The notes below the pieces were generated by a model. The model was not told where the DNA came from, ran no database searches, and was given only the letters and a program-made list of their open reading frames with translations. From Calditrichota bacterium (GTDB lineage Bacteria > Zhuqueibacterota > Zhuqueibacteria > Zhuqueibacterales > Geothermadaptataceae): a stretch of 64,000 nucleotides of DNA. The stretch's first letter is position 1. The number at the start of each line of letters is the position of its first letter. Where the stretch lies: positions 22,790-86,789 of the forward strand of contig QQUE01000009.1 of assembly GCA_008501765.1 (NCBI GenBank), read 5' to 3'. Positions 1 to 8,392 of the stretch are shown here, one piece after another. Both the position numbers and the translations under genes were made by a program.

Positions 1-1
1 C

Positions 2-1198
2 GAAGATGGATTGCGCCGCGAACACGAAGCCGTGGCTTATTATTCCGCGCTAAAAGACGTGATGGTTGATGAAGATGCAAAAGCGCAGGTCGATCTCCTG
101 GTAAAAGAAGAAAAAAACCATATTGCCTGGCTGCGTCGAAAACAGGAAGAAATCGAAAACGAGAGAACACAACAAAATAAAGAAAAAATCTACGAGCTCA
201 TAATCATCGGGGCTGGGCCGGGTGGAATCAGCATGGCTGCGGAGGCCATTTCTGCCGGCATCGAAAGCGAAAAAATTCTCATTCTCGAGGGCGCCCCTAA
301 ATCTTCGTGGATGATTCGCAAACTCTATCCGAATAAACATCTGGTGACCACCAGCTACAAGGGAGAATCGACGCCAAGCAAAGGCGTGTTGAAAATGCGG
401 GATATGAGCAAAGAAAGCATTGTGCAGATGTTATCGGACGCAGTCGAAGATTTCGGCATAAATATCGTTTATAATTGCCCCGTTTCCGCCGTCGATAAAA
501 AAGATGGACTTTTCAGTTTTCAGGGAAAAGATGGCACTTACAAGGCAAAATATGGTGTAATTTCCATCGGAATTTTCGGCAGACCCAATCGCCCGGACTA
601 TACAATTCATCCTGAAATTGAAGACCGTGTGCGTTTCGAAATCGACGTGGTAAATGTCAGAAATTCAAAAGTTTTAGTTGTGGGTGGTGGAGATACAGCT
701 GCTGAGTTTATCCAGGAATTACTCAAATTCGGTAATAACATCACCTTGTCCTGCCGGGAAAAAAATTTTGAAATGATGAATAATACCAACCGGCGAAAAG
801 TTGAAACCGCCAAAGTTGCAAAGTCAATTCAGGTGCTGGCCGGGAGTGATATTTCCGAAATTTCTGCCCACAACGACGGCATTCAGGTTTTCTTTAAAAA
901 TGAAAATCCTGAAGAAATGATTTTTGATTATATTATTTATGCCCTCGGCGGCACCACAGCGAAGAAATTGCTAAATATCACTGGAATTTTTATGCGCGGA
1001 AAAAGGCCCACCTTGAGTGCGGCCAACGAGAGTAATATTCCGGGGCTGTATCTCACTGGAGATCTCGCAGCGCGCAGTGAAATCGGTACGATTGCCGCCG
1101 CGTTTAATTCATCATTTTATGCAGCGCAGGATTTGGTGCAAAAGTATTTCCCGCAGCTTAGCGCAAAGGCGGAATCTTCGTCACCAAAACAAAGTTAA
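2..1198 (+). CDS. Ferritin-like (rubrerythrin-type) segment fused to FAD/NAD(P)-dependent oxidoreductase, 5' partial
   Basis: The frame is open to the left edge of the window (codons begin at base 2), so the true start lies upstream. The first ~45 residues look like the second half of a ferritin-like helical bundle: REHEAVAYY, then EEKNHIAWL about 25 residues later, which resembles the ExxH metal ligands of rubrerythrins. After a charged linker comes a two-dinucleotide-domain flavoprotein with an FAD-binding GAGPGGISMAAEA, an NAD(P)-binding VVGGGDTAAEF and a C-terminal FAD contact LYLTGDLAA. I see no CxxC redox pair, so it is not a classical thioredoxin reductase; YpdA-like NAD(P)H oxidoreductases are the nearest group I know. 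The fusion suggests intramolecular electron delivery to a diiron site, perhaps for peroxide or oxygen reduction, which is inference. Confidence 0.85.
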   Translation, partial: EDGLRREHEAVAYYSALKDVMVDEDAKAQVDLLVKEEKNHIAWLRRKQEEIENERTQQNKEKIYELIIIGAGPGGISMAAEAISAGIESEKILILEGAPKSSWMIRKLYPNKHLVTTSYKGESTPSKGVLKMRDMSKESIVQMLSDAVEDFGINIVYNCPVSAVDKKDGLFSFQGKDGTYKAKYGVISIGIFGRPNRPDYTIHPEIEDRVRFEIDVVNVRNSKVLVVGGGDTAAEFIQELLKFGNNITLSCREKNFEMMNNTNRRKVETAKVAKSIQVLAGSDISEISAHNDGIQVFFKNENPEEMIFDYIIYALGGTTAKKLLNITGIFMRGKRPTLSAANESNIPGLYLTGDLAARSEIGTIAAAFNSSFYAAQDLVQKYFPQLSAKAESSSPKQS

Positions 1199-1282
1199 TC
1201 TAAATTTTCATCCGGTGATGCCGCGCTACACATGATGTATTGCAGTCGAATCCTAGTCAATATTAAATTCATGGGAGAATTA

Positions 1283-2353
1283 ATGCACTCGACTCTTTCT
1301 TGCTCACAAAAGTATTTGATTTTTACTTTAGCCCTGCTGCTCAGTGGCTGCGTTACAGATACCCGTGACAGATTTACCACAGATCGTGTTGATCCGCTGT
1401 TTCGGGAATATCAGGGAGATGACAAACCCGGCGCCGCCGTCAGCATCATCCACAAAGGGGCGCCAATTGTGACCAAAACCTATGGTATGGCAAACCTGGA
1501 AGAAAACTTACCTGTAAAAAGCGAGACTAATTTCCGGCTGGCATCCGTGACAAAACAATTCACTGCGCTCTGCATAATGCTGCTGGTGGAAAGAGACAGT
1601 CTCAGTTACAGTTCAACTTTGAAAGATATTTTCCCCGAATTTCCAGAATACGGTAGCCAAATTACAGTCCAGCACCTTCTGCAGCACCAATCCGGTCTAA
1701 TCGCGTACGAAGATTTAATTGCGGCAGATATGAAGGTGCAGGTGCACGACAGCGATGTTCTCCAATTGATGAAAAATGAAACCAGCACTTATTTTCAGCC
1801 CGGAACAGACTATCGTTACAGCAACTCCGGTTACGCCGTTCTGGCGATGATTATAGAGAAAATTTCCGAAAAATCCTTTGCCGAATTTTTACAGGAAAAT
1901 GTGTTTGCTCCCATCGAAATGAATAATTCGGTTGCTTTTGAAAATGGCAAATCCACAGTTTTGCACCGGGCATACGGCTATTCCGTCGAAGCAGATTCGA
2001 TCTATCGCAACGACCAAAGCATCACCAGCGCTGTTCTCGGCGATGGCGGCATTTATTCCTCACTCGACGATTTATTTCGCTGGGATCAGGCGCTTTACAC
2101 AGAGCTGCTCGTGTCGAAAGAATCGATGCAGCACGCTTTTACTCCGGCTTTGAGCAACTACGGATTTGGCTGGCGCATCGACAATTACAAGGGACATTCG
2201 CGGGTGCACCACACGGGCAGTACCCGCGGATTTCGAATTGTCATTTCCCGCTTCCCGGATGATGAGTTCACCGTGATTATTCTGACAAACCGCAATGGCC
2301 CTGCTGTATCGCAAATCGCAGACGAGTTGACAGATATTTTTTTAATCGAATAA
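1283..2353 (+). CDS. Lipoprotein serine hydrolase, beta-lactamase/class C PBP-like
   Basis: This is a serine beta-lactamase-fold hydrolase (beta-lactamase-related/esterase EstB type) that probably acts on peptidoglycan peptides or esters in the envelope. I chose the ATG at 1283 because GGGAG lies 5 bases upstream and the product then begins with a lipoprotein signal ending in LLLSGC, with Cys23 as the lipidation site. Catalytic motifs are intact: SVTK with Ser88/Lys91 (numbered from this start), YSNSGY as the YxN motif, and HHTGSTRG in place of the KTG box. Two in-frame ATGs upstream (1232, 1271) are possible but would put extra residues before the signal peptide. The glycosyltransferase gene follows 4 bases downstream, so the two may be cotranscribed. 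The substrate cannot be told from sequence. Confidence 0.88.
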   Translation: MHSTLSCSQKYLIFTLALLLSGCVTDTRDRFTTDRVDPLFREYQGDDKPGAAVSIIHKGAPIVTKTYGMANLEENLPVKSETNFRLASVTKQFTALCIMLLVERDSLSYSSTLKDIFPEFPEYGSQITVQHLLQHQSGLIAYEDLIAADMKVQVHDSDVLQLMKNETSTYFQPGTDYRYSNSGYAVLAMIIEKISEKSFAEFLQENVFAPIEMNNSVAFENGKSTVLHRAYGYSVEADSIYRNDQSITSAVLGDGGIYSSLDDLFRWDQALYTELLVSKESMQHAFTPALSNYGFGWRIDNYKGHSRVHHTGSTRGFRIVISRFPDDEFTVIILTNRNGPAVSQIADELTDIFLIE

Positions 2354-2357
2354 ATTA

Positions 2358-3605
2358 ATGCCCCTAAAAATACTCCACCTCATCAGCCAGCGCCCGGACT
2401 CCACTGGCAGTGGAATTTACCTGCAGGCAGTTCTGCAACAAGCGGCAGCGAAAAAACACCATAATTTTTTAATGGCGGGAATCCAGAAAAACCAATTTCC
2501 GGATCTAAGTTTTATTGATTCGAATCAGTGCACTTTCCTGCAATTTGAAGATGATATAAAATTTCCCATCGTCGGAATGAGCGATGTGATGCCCTATGCC
2601 AGCACACGGTTTTCAGATTTAAATGCCGCACAACTCGCCGAATACGAAGCTGGATTTATGGCTAAATTAGACGACGTGGTGCAGCATTTTCAACCCGACC
2701 TCATCCACAGCCACCATTTGTGGATTTTATCGGCTTTGTCGCGCCGCCGTTTTCCGGAATTACCAATCGTTACCTCCTGCCATGGAACAGACGTGCGGCA
2801 ATTTCAAAATTGCCCTCACTTGGCAAAAAGAGTGCAGAGTGCCTGCCAAAAACTCGATGCTGTTTTTGCGCTGAGTCATGCTCAAAAACAAGAGATAATC
2901 GAAATTTATAATATACGAGAGACAAAAATACATGTCGTTGGCGCCGGATTTAACAATCTGCTCTTTACACAAAAAACCAAACCAGAGCCAGCGCCTGTGC
3001 GGATAGTTTATGCTGGCAAGTTGAGCAATTCAAAAGGGGTGCCGTGGCTTTTGCGCGCACTTAAAAAAATCAATTCACCTGCATGGCAGTTGCATTTAAT
3101 TGGCGGCGGCAGCGGCGCAGAAAAAGAAAAGTGCCTGAGATTGGCAAAAAATCTCGGCGGTAAAGTCAAAGTTTACGGTATTCTGCCACAAAACGAATTA
3201 GCACGTGTCATGCAGCAATCGCACATATTCGTCCTGCCATCATTTTTCGAAGGTTTACCGCTGGTTTTGTTAGAAGCGCTTGCCTGTGGTTGCCGAATAA
3301 TTGCCACAAAATTACCAGGCGTGGAAGAAGTTTTCGGAAAACTCGATGCCGATTTCATCCGCCTGGTGCCAATTCCGCGATTGCAGTTTATCGATAAACC
3401 ATTTGCAGAGGATGAAATTAAGTTTGAAAAGAATCTGCAAACTGCATTGCATAAATCCATTCAGGATGCCGCAGAAAACCCACAACTCGATTTATCCCCT
3501 TATCAATCCTACCTCGATAGATTTACCTGGCGCCATGTATTTCATAAAATCGAGTCAAAATATTACGAAACGCATGCCTCCCGCACGCAGGGAAACAGAG
3601 GCTAA
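2358..3605 (+). CDS. Glycosyltransferase, GT4 family (GT-B fold)
   Basis: The 415-residue protein has the two-domain GT-B layout. The N-terminal Rossmann domain starts KILHLISQRP and contains a glycine-rich STGSGIYLQ acceptor-side loop and HSHHLW around residue 117. The C-terminal donor-binding domain starts near residue 215 (VYAGKLSNSKGV) and carries the retaining GT4 E-x7-E signature in FFEGLPLVLLEALACG, followed by ATKLPGVEE. Such enzymes transfer a sugar from a nucleotide-sugar donor to lipid-linked glycans, exopolysaccharide or a small acceptor. The gene starts 4 bases after the serine hydrolase. The specific sugar and acceptor are not predictable; family assignment is secure. Confidence 0.92.
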   Translation: MPLKILHLISQRPDSTGSGIYLQAVLQQAAAKKHHNFLMAGIQKNQFPDLSFIDSNQCTFLQFEDDIKFPIVGMSDVMPYASTRFSDLNAAQLAEYEAGFMAKLDDVVQHFQPDLIHSHHLWILSALSRRRFPELPIVTSCHGTDVRQFQNCPHLAKRVQSACQKLDAVFALSHAQKQEIIEIYNIRETKIHVVGAGFNNLLFTQKTKPEPAPVRIVYAGKLSNSKGVPWLLRALKKINSPAWQLHLIGGGSGAEKEKCLRLAKNLGGKVKVYGILPQNELARVMQQSHIFVLPSFFEGLPLVLLEALACGCRIIATKLPGVEEVFGKLDADFIRLVPIPRLQFIDKPFAEDEIKFEKNLQTALHKSIQDAAENPQLDLSPYQSYLDRFTWRHVFHKIESKYYETHASRTQGNRG

Positions 3606-3704
3606 ATTCAATTTCGTTTCTATTATTTGCTGGAATTTTAGAGGATTTTTCAAGGTTGCAGTAGAATGCATACTTTATTCAGTTAAAATCCAAAGGGAGA
3701 AAAC

Positions 3705-4712
3705 ATGGGCGACTCATTGAAAAATTCAGTCATTGTATTTTTTCTGCTTTTATTTTTTGCAAGTGTATTATTTGCACAGGAAAGTCCGGTGATGAAAGAG
3801 TTTGAACAAATTCTGCCCCGCGGCCGGATAGCAGCCATTACAGAACCAATTTACGTTCCTGCTCAAGCCGCAAAAATCGGTGACGAAAGCTGGGTACTCG
3901 GCGTCATTATCGATGGCGAAGCGCGTGCCTACAGCCTGACGTTGCTGAACAGTCATGAAATTGTCAACGACAAAATTGGCGAAACGGCGTTTGCCGCAGT
4001 TTGGTGACCGCTGGCAAACACTGCCGTCGTGTATGGCAGAGATTACCAGCAGCAGACGCTTAATTTTGAAGCCTCCGGCGGTCTGATTAAGGGATCGCTC
4101 ATAATGCAGGATCAGGAGACAGATACTTATTGGTCGATCATGACCGGCGAGGCCATCGCCGGAAAAATGCACAAAACAAAACTTGCTGAATTGCCCGTCA
4201 GTGAAAAAATGCAATGGAAAGATTGGGTAAAAAAATACCCCAATACGGCCGTACTTTCCGTTGATGGCGAAGAAGAGTCTCCGGTTGATTATTATTCCAA
4301 CTATTTTAAATCGGAACAAGGCTTTCGCAAATTAAAGGCGAAAGATAAACGCCTGAGAACCAAAGAACCAATTTTCGCATTTCAGTACGAAAACCGAAAA
4401 ATTGCTATTCCGCATAGCGCATTTTGGGGCGGCAAAGCTTTCGACATTGGGGGAGAGAGCGTTTTTCTGTTCCGCTCACCAACAGATGCCATTTTTGCTT
4501 CGACAAAGGCTTTTATTGCTCCGGCGAATACCTTCAAAAAACAAAATGAACAGTGGATTGAAACCAGTTCACAGCACTTCTTTGATGCCAAATCAGGGAA
4601 ATTTACCGGGAACAAATCTGAGAACGAAAGTCCAAAACCACTCAATGGTTTCGATACATTCTGGTATAACTGGAGTTTGACGAATAAAGAAACTGAAGTT
4701 ATTAAAAAATGA
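3705..4712 (+). CDS. DUF3179 domain protein with in-frame UGA; candidate selenoprotein (Sec101)
   Basis: Two open segments (3705-4004 and 4008-4712) lie in the same frame, separated only by TGA at 4005-4007, so this is not a frameshift. Together they give a 335-residue DUF3179 protein: a signal peptide (hydrophobic residues 9-24, ending VLFAQ), ARAYSLTLLNSHEIVND, FAAVW-[UGA]-PLANTAVVYG, then LIMQDQETDTYWS, MTGEAIAG and later IPHSAFWGGKAF. In DUF3179 the motif at the break is, as I know it, (Y/W)-C-P-L-C-x-[ST]-A; the UGA replaces the first Cys and the second is Ala here. A SECIS-like hairpin follows at 4010-4050. Reading UGA as selenocysteine gives a full-length exported protein with Sec at residue 101. 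The alternative is a nonsense mutation of a Cys codon. The start has AGGGAG about 7 bases upstream. The molecular function of DUF3179 is unknown. Confidence 0.75.
4008..4050 (+). promoter_or_regulatory. SECIS-like stem-loop just after the in-frame UGA
   Basis: Directly after the UGA the RNA can fold into a two-part hairpin. The lower stem is GCTGG (4010-4014) with CCAGC (4046-4050). The upper stem is CTGCC (4021-4025) with GGCAG (4035-4039), capped by a 9-base loop GTCGTGTAT (4026-4034) whose first base is G. The loop starts 18 bases after the UGA. Bacterial SECIS elements sit within the coding region right after the UGA, and a G near the start of the apical loop is a known requirement; as I recall, the spacing in E. 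coli fdhF is very similar. SelB binding is inferred. Confidence 0.6.
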
Positions 4713-5121
4713 TAGGTTGTGGAAATTTAATGCTCACCCCGCATTAGTTACAGTCTTGTGTTTGTCATTCCGGTTTTCACAGAGTGAAATACAGAGATGT
4801 CATCGCTTTTGGCGTAGACTCAATGAGATTCCGGTATTGCAAAAAGAAGCAAACAGGAAGGACAAATGACACCAGTCAAAGTATATCTGTAGGTAACGTG
4901 AATCGATATAAGAAGAATTGGAACAAAACGAATTAATTATAGGATATAGTCCGAAGGCGTCCCGCCGAGGATAACCCACGAAACGCTCGGCGAGACGCCT
5001 TCGCTCTATCTTAATTATGCTTGGTAAAGAATGTTACAGCTTACTTCGATTTCACGTTAGGTATATATTTTTTGCTCTACAAATTAATTGAATCAACCAG
5101 AAAACAGACAGGAATGCACAA
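4713..5121. other. Gene-free stretch with a long inverted repeat and a degenerate intergenic repeat
   Basis: No credible gene is present in these 409 bases. Two things stand out: a GC-rich inverted repeat at 4952-5003 (listed separately), and around 4755-4875 a degenerate GTCATTCC-type segment (gtttgtcattccgg at its left, ggaaggacaaatgac at its right) resembling dispersed palindromic repeats that include the one after pckA. The last ~80 bases should hold the promoter of the DinB-like gene. Confidence 0.5.
4952..5003. repeat. 17-bp inverted repeat, REP-like palindrome
   Basis: The left arm CGAAGGCGTC-c-CGCCGAG (4952-4969) pairs with the right arm CTCGGCG-a-GACGCCTTCG (4986-5003), giving 17 base pairs with one mismatch and a 16-base loop. 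It is much richer in G+C than its surroundings and has no T-tract on either side, so it looks more like a REP-type repeat or miniature element than a terminator. Confidence 0.65.
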
Positions 5122-5631
5122 ATGAACCGCCCAGAAAAAAATGAATATGCAGAATATTATGAAACCTACGTCAGCCTTGTTCCAGCAGGAGATATTTGTA
5201 CAATCCTTACCGAGCAGTTGAACACTTCACTCAAATTCCTTGCAGAAATTGACGAGCACAAAGCAAATTTTCGGTATGCAAAAGGAAAATGGAGCGTGAA
5301 GGAAGTGGTTGGACACATTGTGGATTGCGAGCGCGTTTTTGCCTACCGTGCTTTGTGGTTTGCGAGAAACGATCCGCAGCCGCTGCCTTCGATGGATCAG
5401 GATGATTTCATGACTTTTTCCAATTTTGCAGACCGCCAATTAAAAGATATTTGCGCCGAATTTTCCCACGTGCGGCAATCCAATATTATTTTGCTCAATA
5501 GCTTTAACGATGAAATTTCACGACGAAAAGGAAAAGCCAGCGGCACTGAAATGTCTGTTCGGGCGATCGCTTATATTTTAGCAGGGCATGAAAGGCATCA
5601 TTTAAATATCATCAAAGAACGCTATATTTAG
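5122..5631 (+). CDS. DinB/YfiT-like metal-dependent protein
   Basis: The 169-residue protein belongs to the DinB/YfiT four-helix-bundle superfamily. Key features are WSVKEVVGHIVDCERVFAYR around residues 59-78 and LAGHERHHLNIIKERY at the C-terminus. The His in the first segment and the two His of the GHERHH segment form the usual three-histidine metal site. Family members include bacillithiol- or mycothiol-dependent transferases and damage-induced proteins, but most are uncharacterised. The start ATG is preceded by GGAATG about 8 bases upstream. It stands alone, converging on the thioesterase gene. The exact reaction is unknown. Confidence 0.85.
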   Translation: MNRPEKNEYAEYYETYVSLVPAGDICTILTEQLNTSLKFLAEIDEHKANFRYAKGKWSVKEVVGHIVDCERVFAYRALWFARNDPQPLPSMDQDDFMTFSNFADRQLKDICAEFSHVRQSNIILLNSFNDEISRRKGKASGTEMSVRAIAYILAGHERHHLNIIKERYI

Positions 5632-5673
5632 TTTCAGGTGGGAAATTGAACTTAGTGAGAATTCGTCGTTTTT

Positions 5674-6087
5674 TCAACTGCGCGGACTTGAAAGAGATTT
5701 CAGGATCGATTTAATTTTATTGGGCAGGGGTATTTTTTTGCCGGATTTAATATCGATGGTCACATGCACTGTACGAACTGTTCCGACAAATTCCGTTGCA
5801 TTCCTAAGAATTCGATAATCGAGAATGAAAGAAGTTGTGCCGATTTTTTGCACACTGATTTCAACATCGATGGCATCGCTGGCGCAAAGCTCACCCAAAT
5901 AGTCTGCTTCGACATGCACGATCGGCAGAGAAAAATCGTATCGCGTGCACAGATCACGCAGCGGAAAGTCATTCTGCAGCAGGAATTCTTCCCAGGCATC
6001 GTGGGCAATTTTCAGTTGTTCGGCGAAAAACATACGCCCGGCTGCATCGGTTTCGTGCAGTTTTATGCGTGTTTGGTATTTGTACAT
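5674..6087 (-). CDS. Hotdog-fold acyl-CoA thioesterase (4HBT family)
   Basis: This 137-residue single hotdog domain hydrolyses the thioester of an acyl-CoA. The N-terminal motif HETDAAGRMFFAEQL matches the 4-hydroxybenzoyl-CoA thioesterase signature (D-x-x-G followed by an aromatic/Phe-Ala stretch), with the Asp as the catalytic residue. The segment most resembles YbgC/FadM-type enzymes and 1,4-dihydroxy-2-naphthoyl-CoA hydrolases of menaquinone synthesis; the latter would suit a quinone-respiring cell, but no men genes are nearby, so that is only a suggestion. Length is normal for the family. Confidence 0.85.
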   Translation of the reverse strand: MYKYQTRIKLHETDAAGRMFFAEQLKIAHDAWEEFLLQNDFPLRDLCTRYDFSLPIVHVEADYLGELCASDAIDVEISVQKIGTTSFILDYRILRNATEFVGTVRTVHVTIDIKSGKKIPLPNKIKSILKSLSSPRS

Positions 6088-6188
6088 TGGTTCCTATATC
6101 AATTCATATATAGTGTCGGTTTCACTTTTTTACTAGATGAATTATTATATTTGTAATGAACTTCAGCAATTTACTAAAAGTTTGATTC

Positions 6189-6920
6189 TCAAGTATTTTT
6201 AATCAGCTTATAAAGTAATAATTTTAGAAAATATACACTCAACAAAACAATGAGCAGTAGGAATCCACCATTTCCCAAAATAAGCAGGCAGTATAAAGTA
6301 AATATTTCTAAAAATATTCGCTGATAAAATAGGTCAAAATCAAACCATGCAGGTGAATAAATAAATATAACAAATGTAGAGATTAAAACCATAGGCAAGG
6401 AGAGAAATACGGGAATTAATAAAAAACTTTCAACTTTTTGAATAATTAAATAAGAAGTACATAAAAATGCGGCAAGTACAATTACTTCACTTGAAAAATA
6501 AAACCAAAGCCAGTGACTTCTGTATGAAATCGATATCGAAATATCTTTTTCAACCATACATTGAGTAAAAACTATGCCTAACAGACCCTCAAGATTTTGT
6601 CTATCAAACTTATGTAAATGATTGTGCAAAAAATATTTTTCTCGTATAAAAATAGAATGTTCTGCAATCTCATAAATCACTAAATTTGTGCTAGAATATT
6701 CCTTTCTTAATTTTCCATCATTCGCGTTACCCTTAAGATAAGCCAAGCCTTCGACACATTGATCGAGAGGTAAAGGCCGCAAAGGAAAAAAACAATGTTC
6801 GTCTCCCATCAAGTCACTCCCATCCCATCGCAGGAACAGAAATAAAGTTATAATTGCCAACGAACAAATTAAAGAACCAATTATTATTGACTTCGTTTGA
6901 ACCTGAGCAATTATTTTCAC
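6189..6920 (-). CDS. Unknown membrane protein
   Basis: I do not recognise this 243-residue protein. It starts with GTG (6918-6920), with GGGG about 9 bases upstream. An N-terminal hydrophobic helix (about residues 11-30) is followed by a soluble loop of ~110 residues containing two Cys pairs' worth of single cysteines (DEHCFF, LDQCVEG, FTQCMVE) and then three or four hydrophobic helices (about 143-240) rich in Leu and Phe, ending in a basic tail. The coding sequence is clearly more AT-rich than its neighbours, which may mean recent acquisition or relaxed selection. It lies downstream of the act operon terminator and is not part of that operon. Confidence 0.6.
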   Translation of the reverse strand: MKIIAQVQTKSIIIGSLICSLAIITLFLFLRWDGSDLMGDEHCFFPLRPLPLDQCVEGLAYLKGNANDGKLRKEYSSTNLVIYEIAEHSIFIREKYFLHNHLHKFDRQNLEGLLGIVFTQCMVEKDISISISYRSHWLWFYFSSEVIVLAAFLCTSYLIIQKVESFLLIPVFLSLPMVLISTFVIFIYSPAWFDFDLFYQRIFLEIFTLYCLLILGNGGFLLLIVLLSVYFLKLLLYKLIKNT

Positions 6921-7071
6921 TTTTTTGATCCCCAGTGTGGCAATAAAGAAAATTTATCCTGTCCAAAATTTCAATTGAGACATTCAATTCTTACTGGTTT
7001 ATTTTTATACAAATGCCAATACCTGTTTGTATATTCACTGTTTAGTTTACTTGCGCAAACAAATAAGCATA

Positions 7072-7112
7072 AAAAAAGCGATTCAAAGTATTTTCAACTT
7101 CAAATCGCTTTC
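7072..7112 (-). terminator. Rho-independent terminator of the act operon
   Basis: AAAGCGATT (7075-7083) pairs with AATCGCTTT (7103-7111). Read on the minus strand the right side of the hairpin runs into seven T residues, about 70 bases after the actF stop codon. On the plus strand the tract is weaker. Confidence 0.75.
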
Positions 7113-7182
7113 ATTTAAATTCTCAATCCCCAAAAAAGGGAGCGATAACATCACTAAAAAGCAGTGATCTCATCGTAAGGTT

Positions 7183-8370
7183 TTACATATTGGTAAAGTG
7201 CAGCGACTCTTTCAGCTCGGGATCGTTCATCGGGACGAGTTTATTGCCAGTGAATTTTCTCCAGAAAATTGCCATAAATATCCCGCCAACTCCCAGCATG
7301 GCTGTGAAATCGAGCCAGGAAAAATGGGCGGAGTGTTTGTGGAATGTCGGCAGTACTAACCAATATAAATCAATCCAGTGGATGATCAAAAACCAGAAGC
7401 CCATCACCCAGAGTAATTTCAGATTCCGTTTTGAATTGCGAGTGACTAAAATTACAAATGGCAGTACAAAGTGGCCGAAAACGATGATCATGCTGATCGT
7501 TTTCCAGCTTCCTTCCCAGCGGTGCAGAAACCAGATTGTTTCTTCGGGAATATTGCCGTACCAGATGAGAAAATACTGTGAGAAGGCAATGTAAGCCCAG
7601 AAAACCGTGAACGCAAAGAGCAATTTAGCGATATCCTGATAATGTTCGATCGTGACCACTTCTTCGAGAAATCCTTTGCTGCGTAAAAACAAGGCGACTA
7701 ACATAATTGTGGACAAAACAGCCAACACGCTGCCTGAAAAAATATAAACACCGAAGATGGTTGAGTACCAATGAGGATCGAGAGACATCAGCCAATCAAA
7801 CGAAGCGAAAGTCAGACTGAGGGCAAACAGCAGCATGCCGGGAGCGCTGATTTTCTTGAATTTTGCGGTGATGCCAGGTGTATGTTGCTGATCCTGTTTA
7901 ACCGATAATTTAAATAAACTTAAGCTCAAAAGAATCCAGATGACAAAATAGCCAATACCACGAATTGTGAAAAATGTCGGGTTGAGGAATCCGGCTTTTC
8001 CTTGCAGCAGATGATCTTTTGCTACAACTTCTTCGTGGCTCCAGTGATACAATTCATGCAGACCGAAAATGACCGGGATAAAAAAGAGCAGCATCCACGG
8101 CAATGCCGCCATCAAGCTTTCAGAAAATTTCCGCAGTACGACGCTCCAAACTGCGCCTGTCAGGTGGTGCAGCAACGTAAAAAACAAGCCACCTAATCCG
8201 ATTGTTACCCAAAAGAAAAATGCCGTCAAATAAGAATGGTACATCTGGCCGGGGGAAACAACAAAATAACCAATCGCAGTCAACACCAATCCGATTACAC
8301 CACCGATCAATGCAAACGTGCCAAATTTGCTGCTCTCAAGCAGTCTTGTATGTTCTCTGTTTAAATCCAT
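7183..8370 (-). CDS. actF: Alternative complex III subunit ActF (membrane protein)
   Basis: ActF is one of the two NrfD-related integral membrane subunits of alternative complex III, the quinol:electron-acceptor oxidoreductase that replaces cytochrome bc1 in many bacteria. From the ATG at 8368-8370 the protein is 395 residues with about ten transmembrane helices, including LIGGVIGLVLTAIGYF near the start and FTAMLGVGGIFMAIFW near the end. A longer reading from 8499 would overlap actE entirely in its first 43 codons and adds no membrane-protein-like sequence, so I reject it. GGAGG lies about 15 bases before the ATG, somewhat far. It is the last gene of actABCDEF; no oxidase subunit follows. 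Confidence 0.92.
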   Translation of the reverse strand: MDLNREHTRLLESSKFGTFALIGGVIGLVLTAIGYFVVSPGQMYHSYLTAFFFWVTIGLGGLFFTLLHHLTGAVWSVVLRKFSESLMAALPWMLLFFIPVIFGLHELYHWSHEEVVAKDHLLQGKAGFLNPTFFTIRGIGYFVIWILLSLSLFKLSVKQDQQHTPGITAKFKKISAPGMLLFALSLTFASFDWLMSLDPHWYSTIFGVYIFSGSVLAVLSTIMLVALFLRSKGFLEEVVTIEHYQDIAKLLFAFTVFWAYIAFSQYFLIWYGNIPEETIWFLHRWEGSWKTISMIIVFGHFVLPFVILVTRNSKRNLKLLWVMGFWFLIIHWIDLYWLVLPTFHKHSAHFSWLDFTAMLGVGGIFMAIFWRKFTGNKLVPMNDPELKESLHFTNM

Positions 8371-8392
8371 ATTAAACTCGCTTTTCCTCCGA

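Noticed and set aside
1232..1282. Earlier starts (1232, 1271) for the serine hydrolase
   Set aside because: They place residues ahead of a normal lipoprotein signal; the ATG at 1283 has a well-spaced GGGAG.
3705..4712. Frameshifted pseudogene in place of the DUF3179 gene
   Set aside because: The two segments are in the same frame, with only TGA between them, the UGA is at a conserved Cys position and a SECIS-like hairpin follows. A nonsense mutation remains possible but a frameshift does not.
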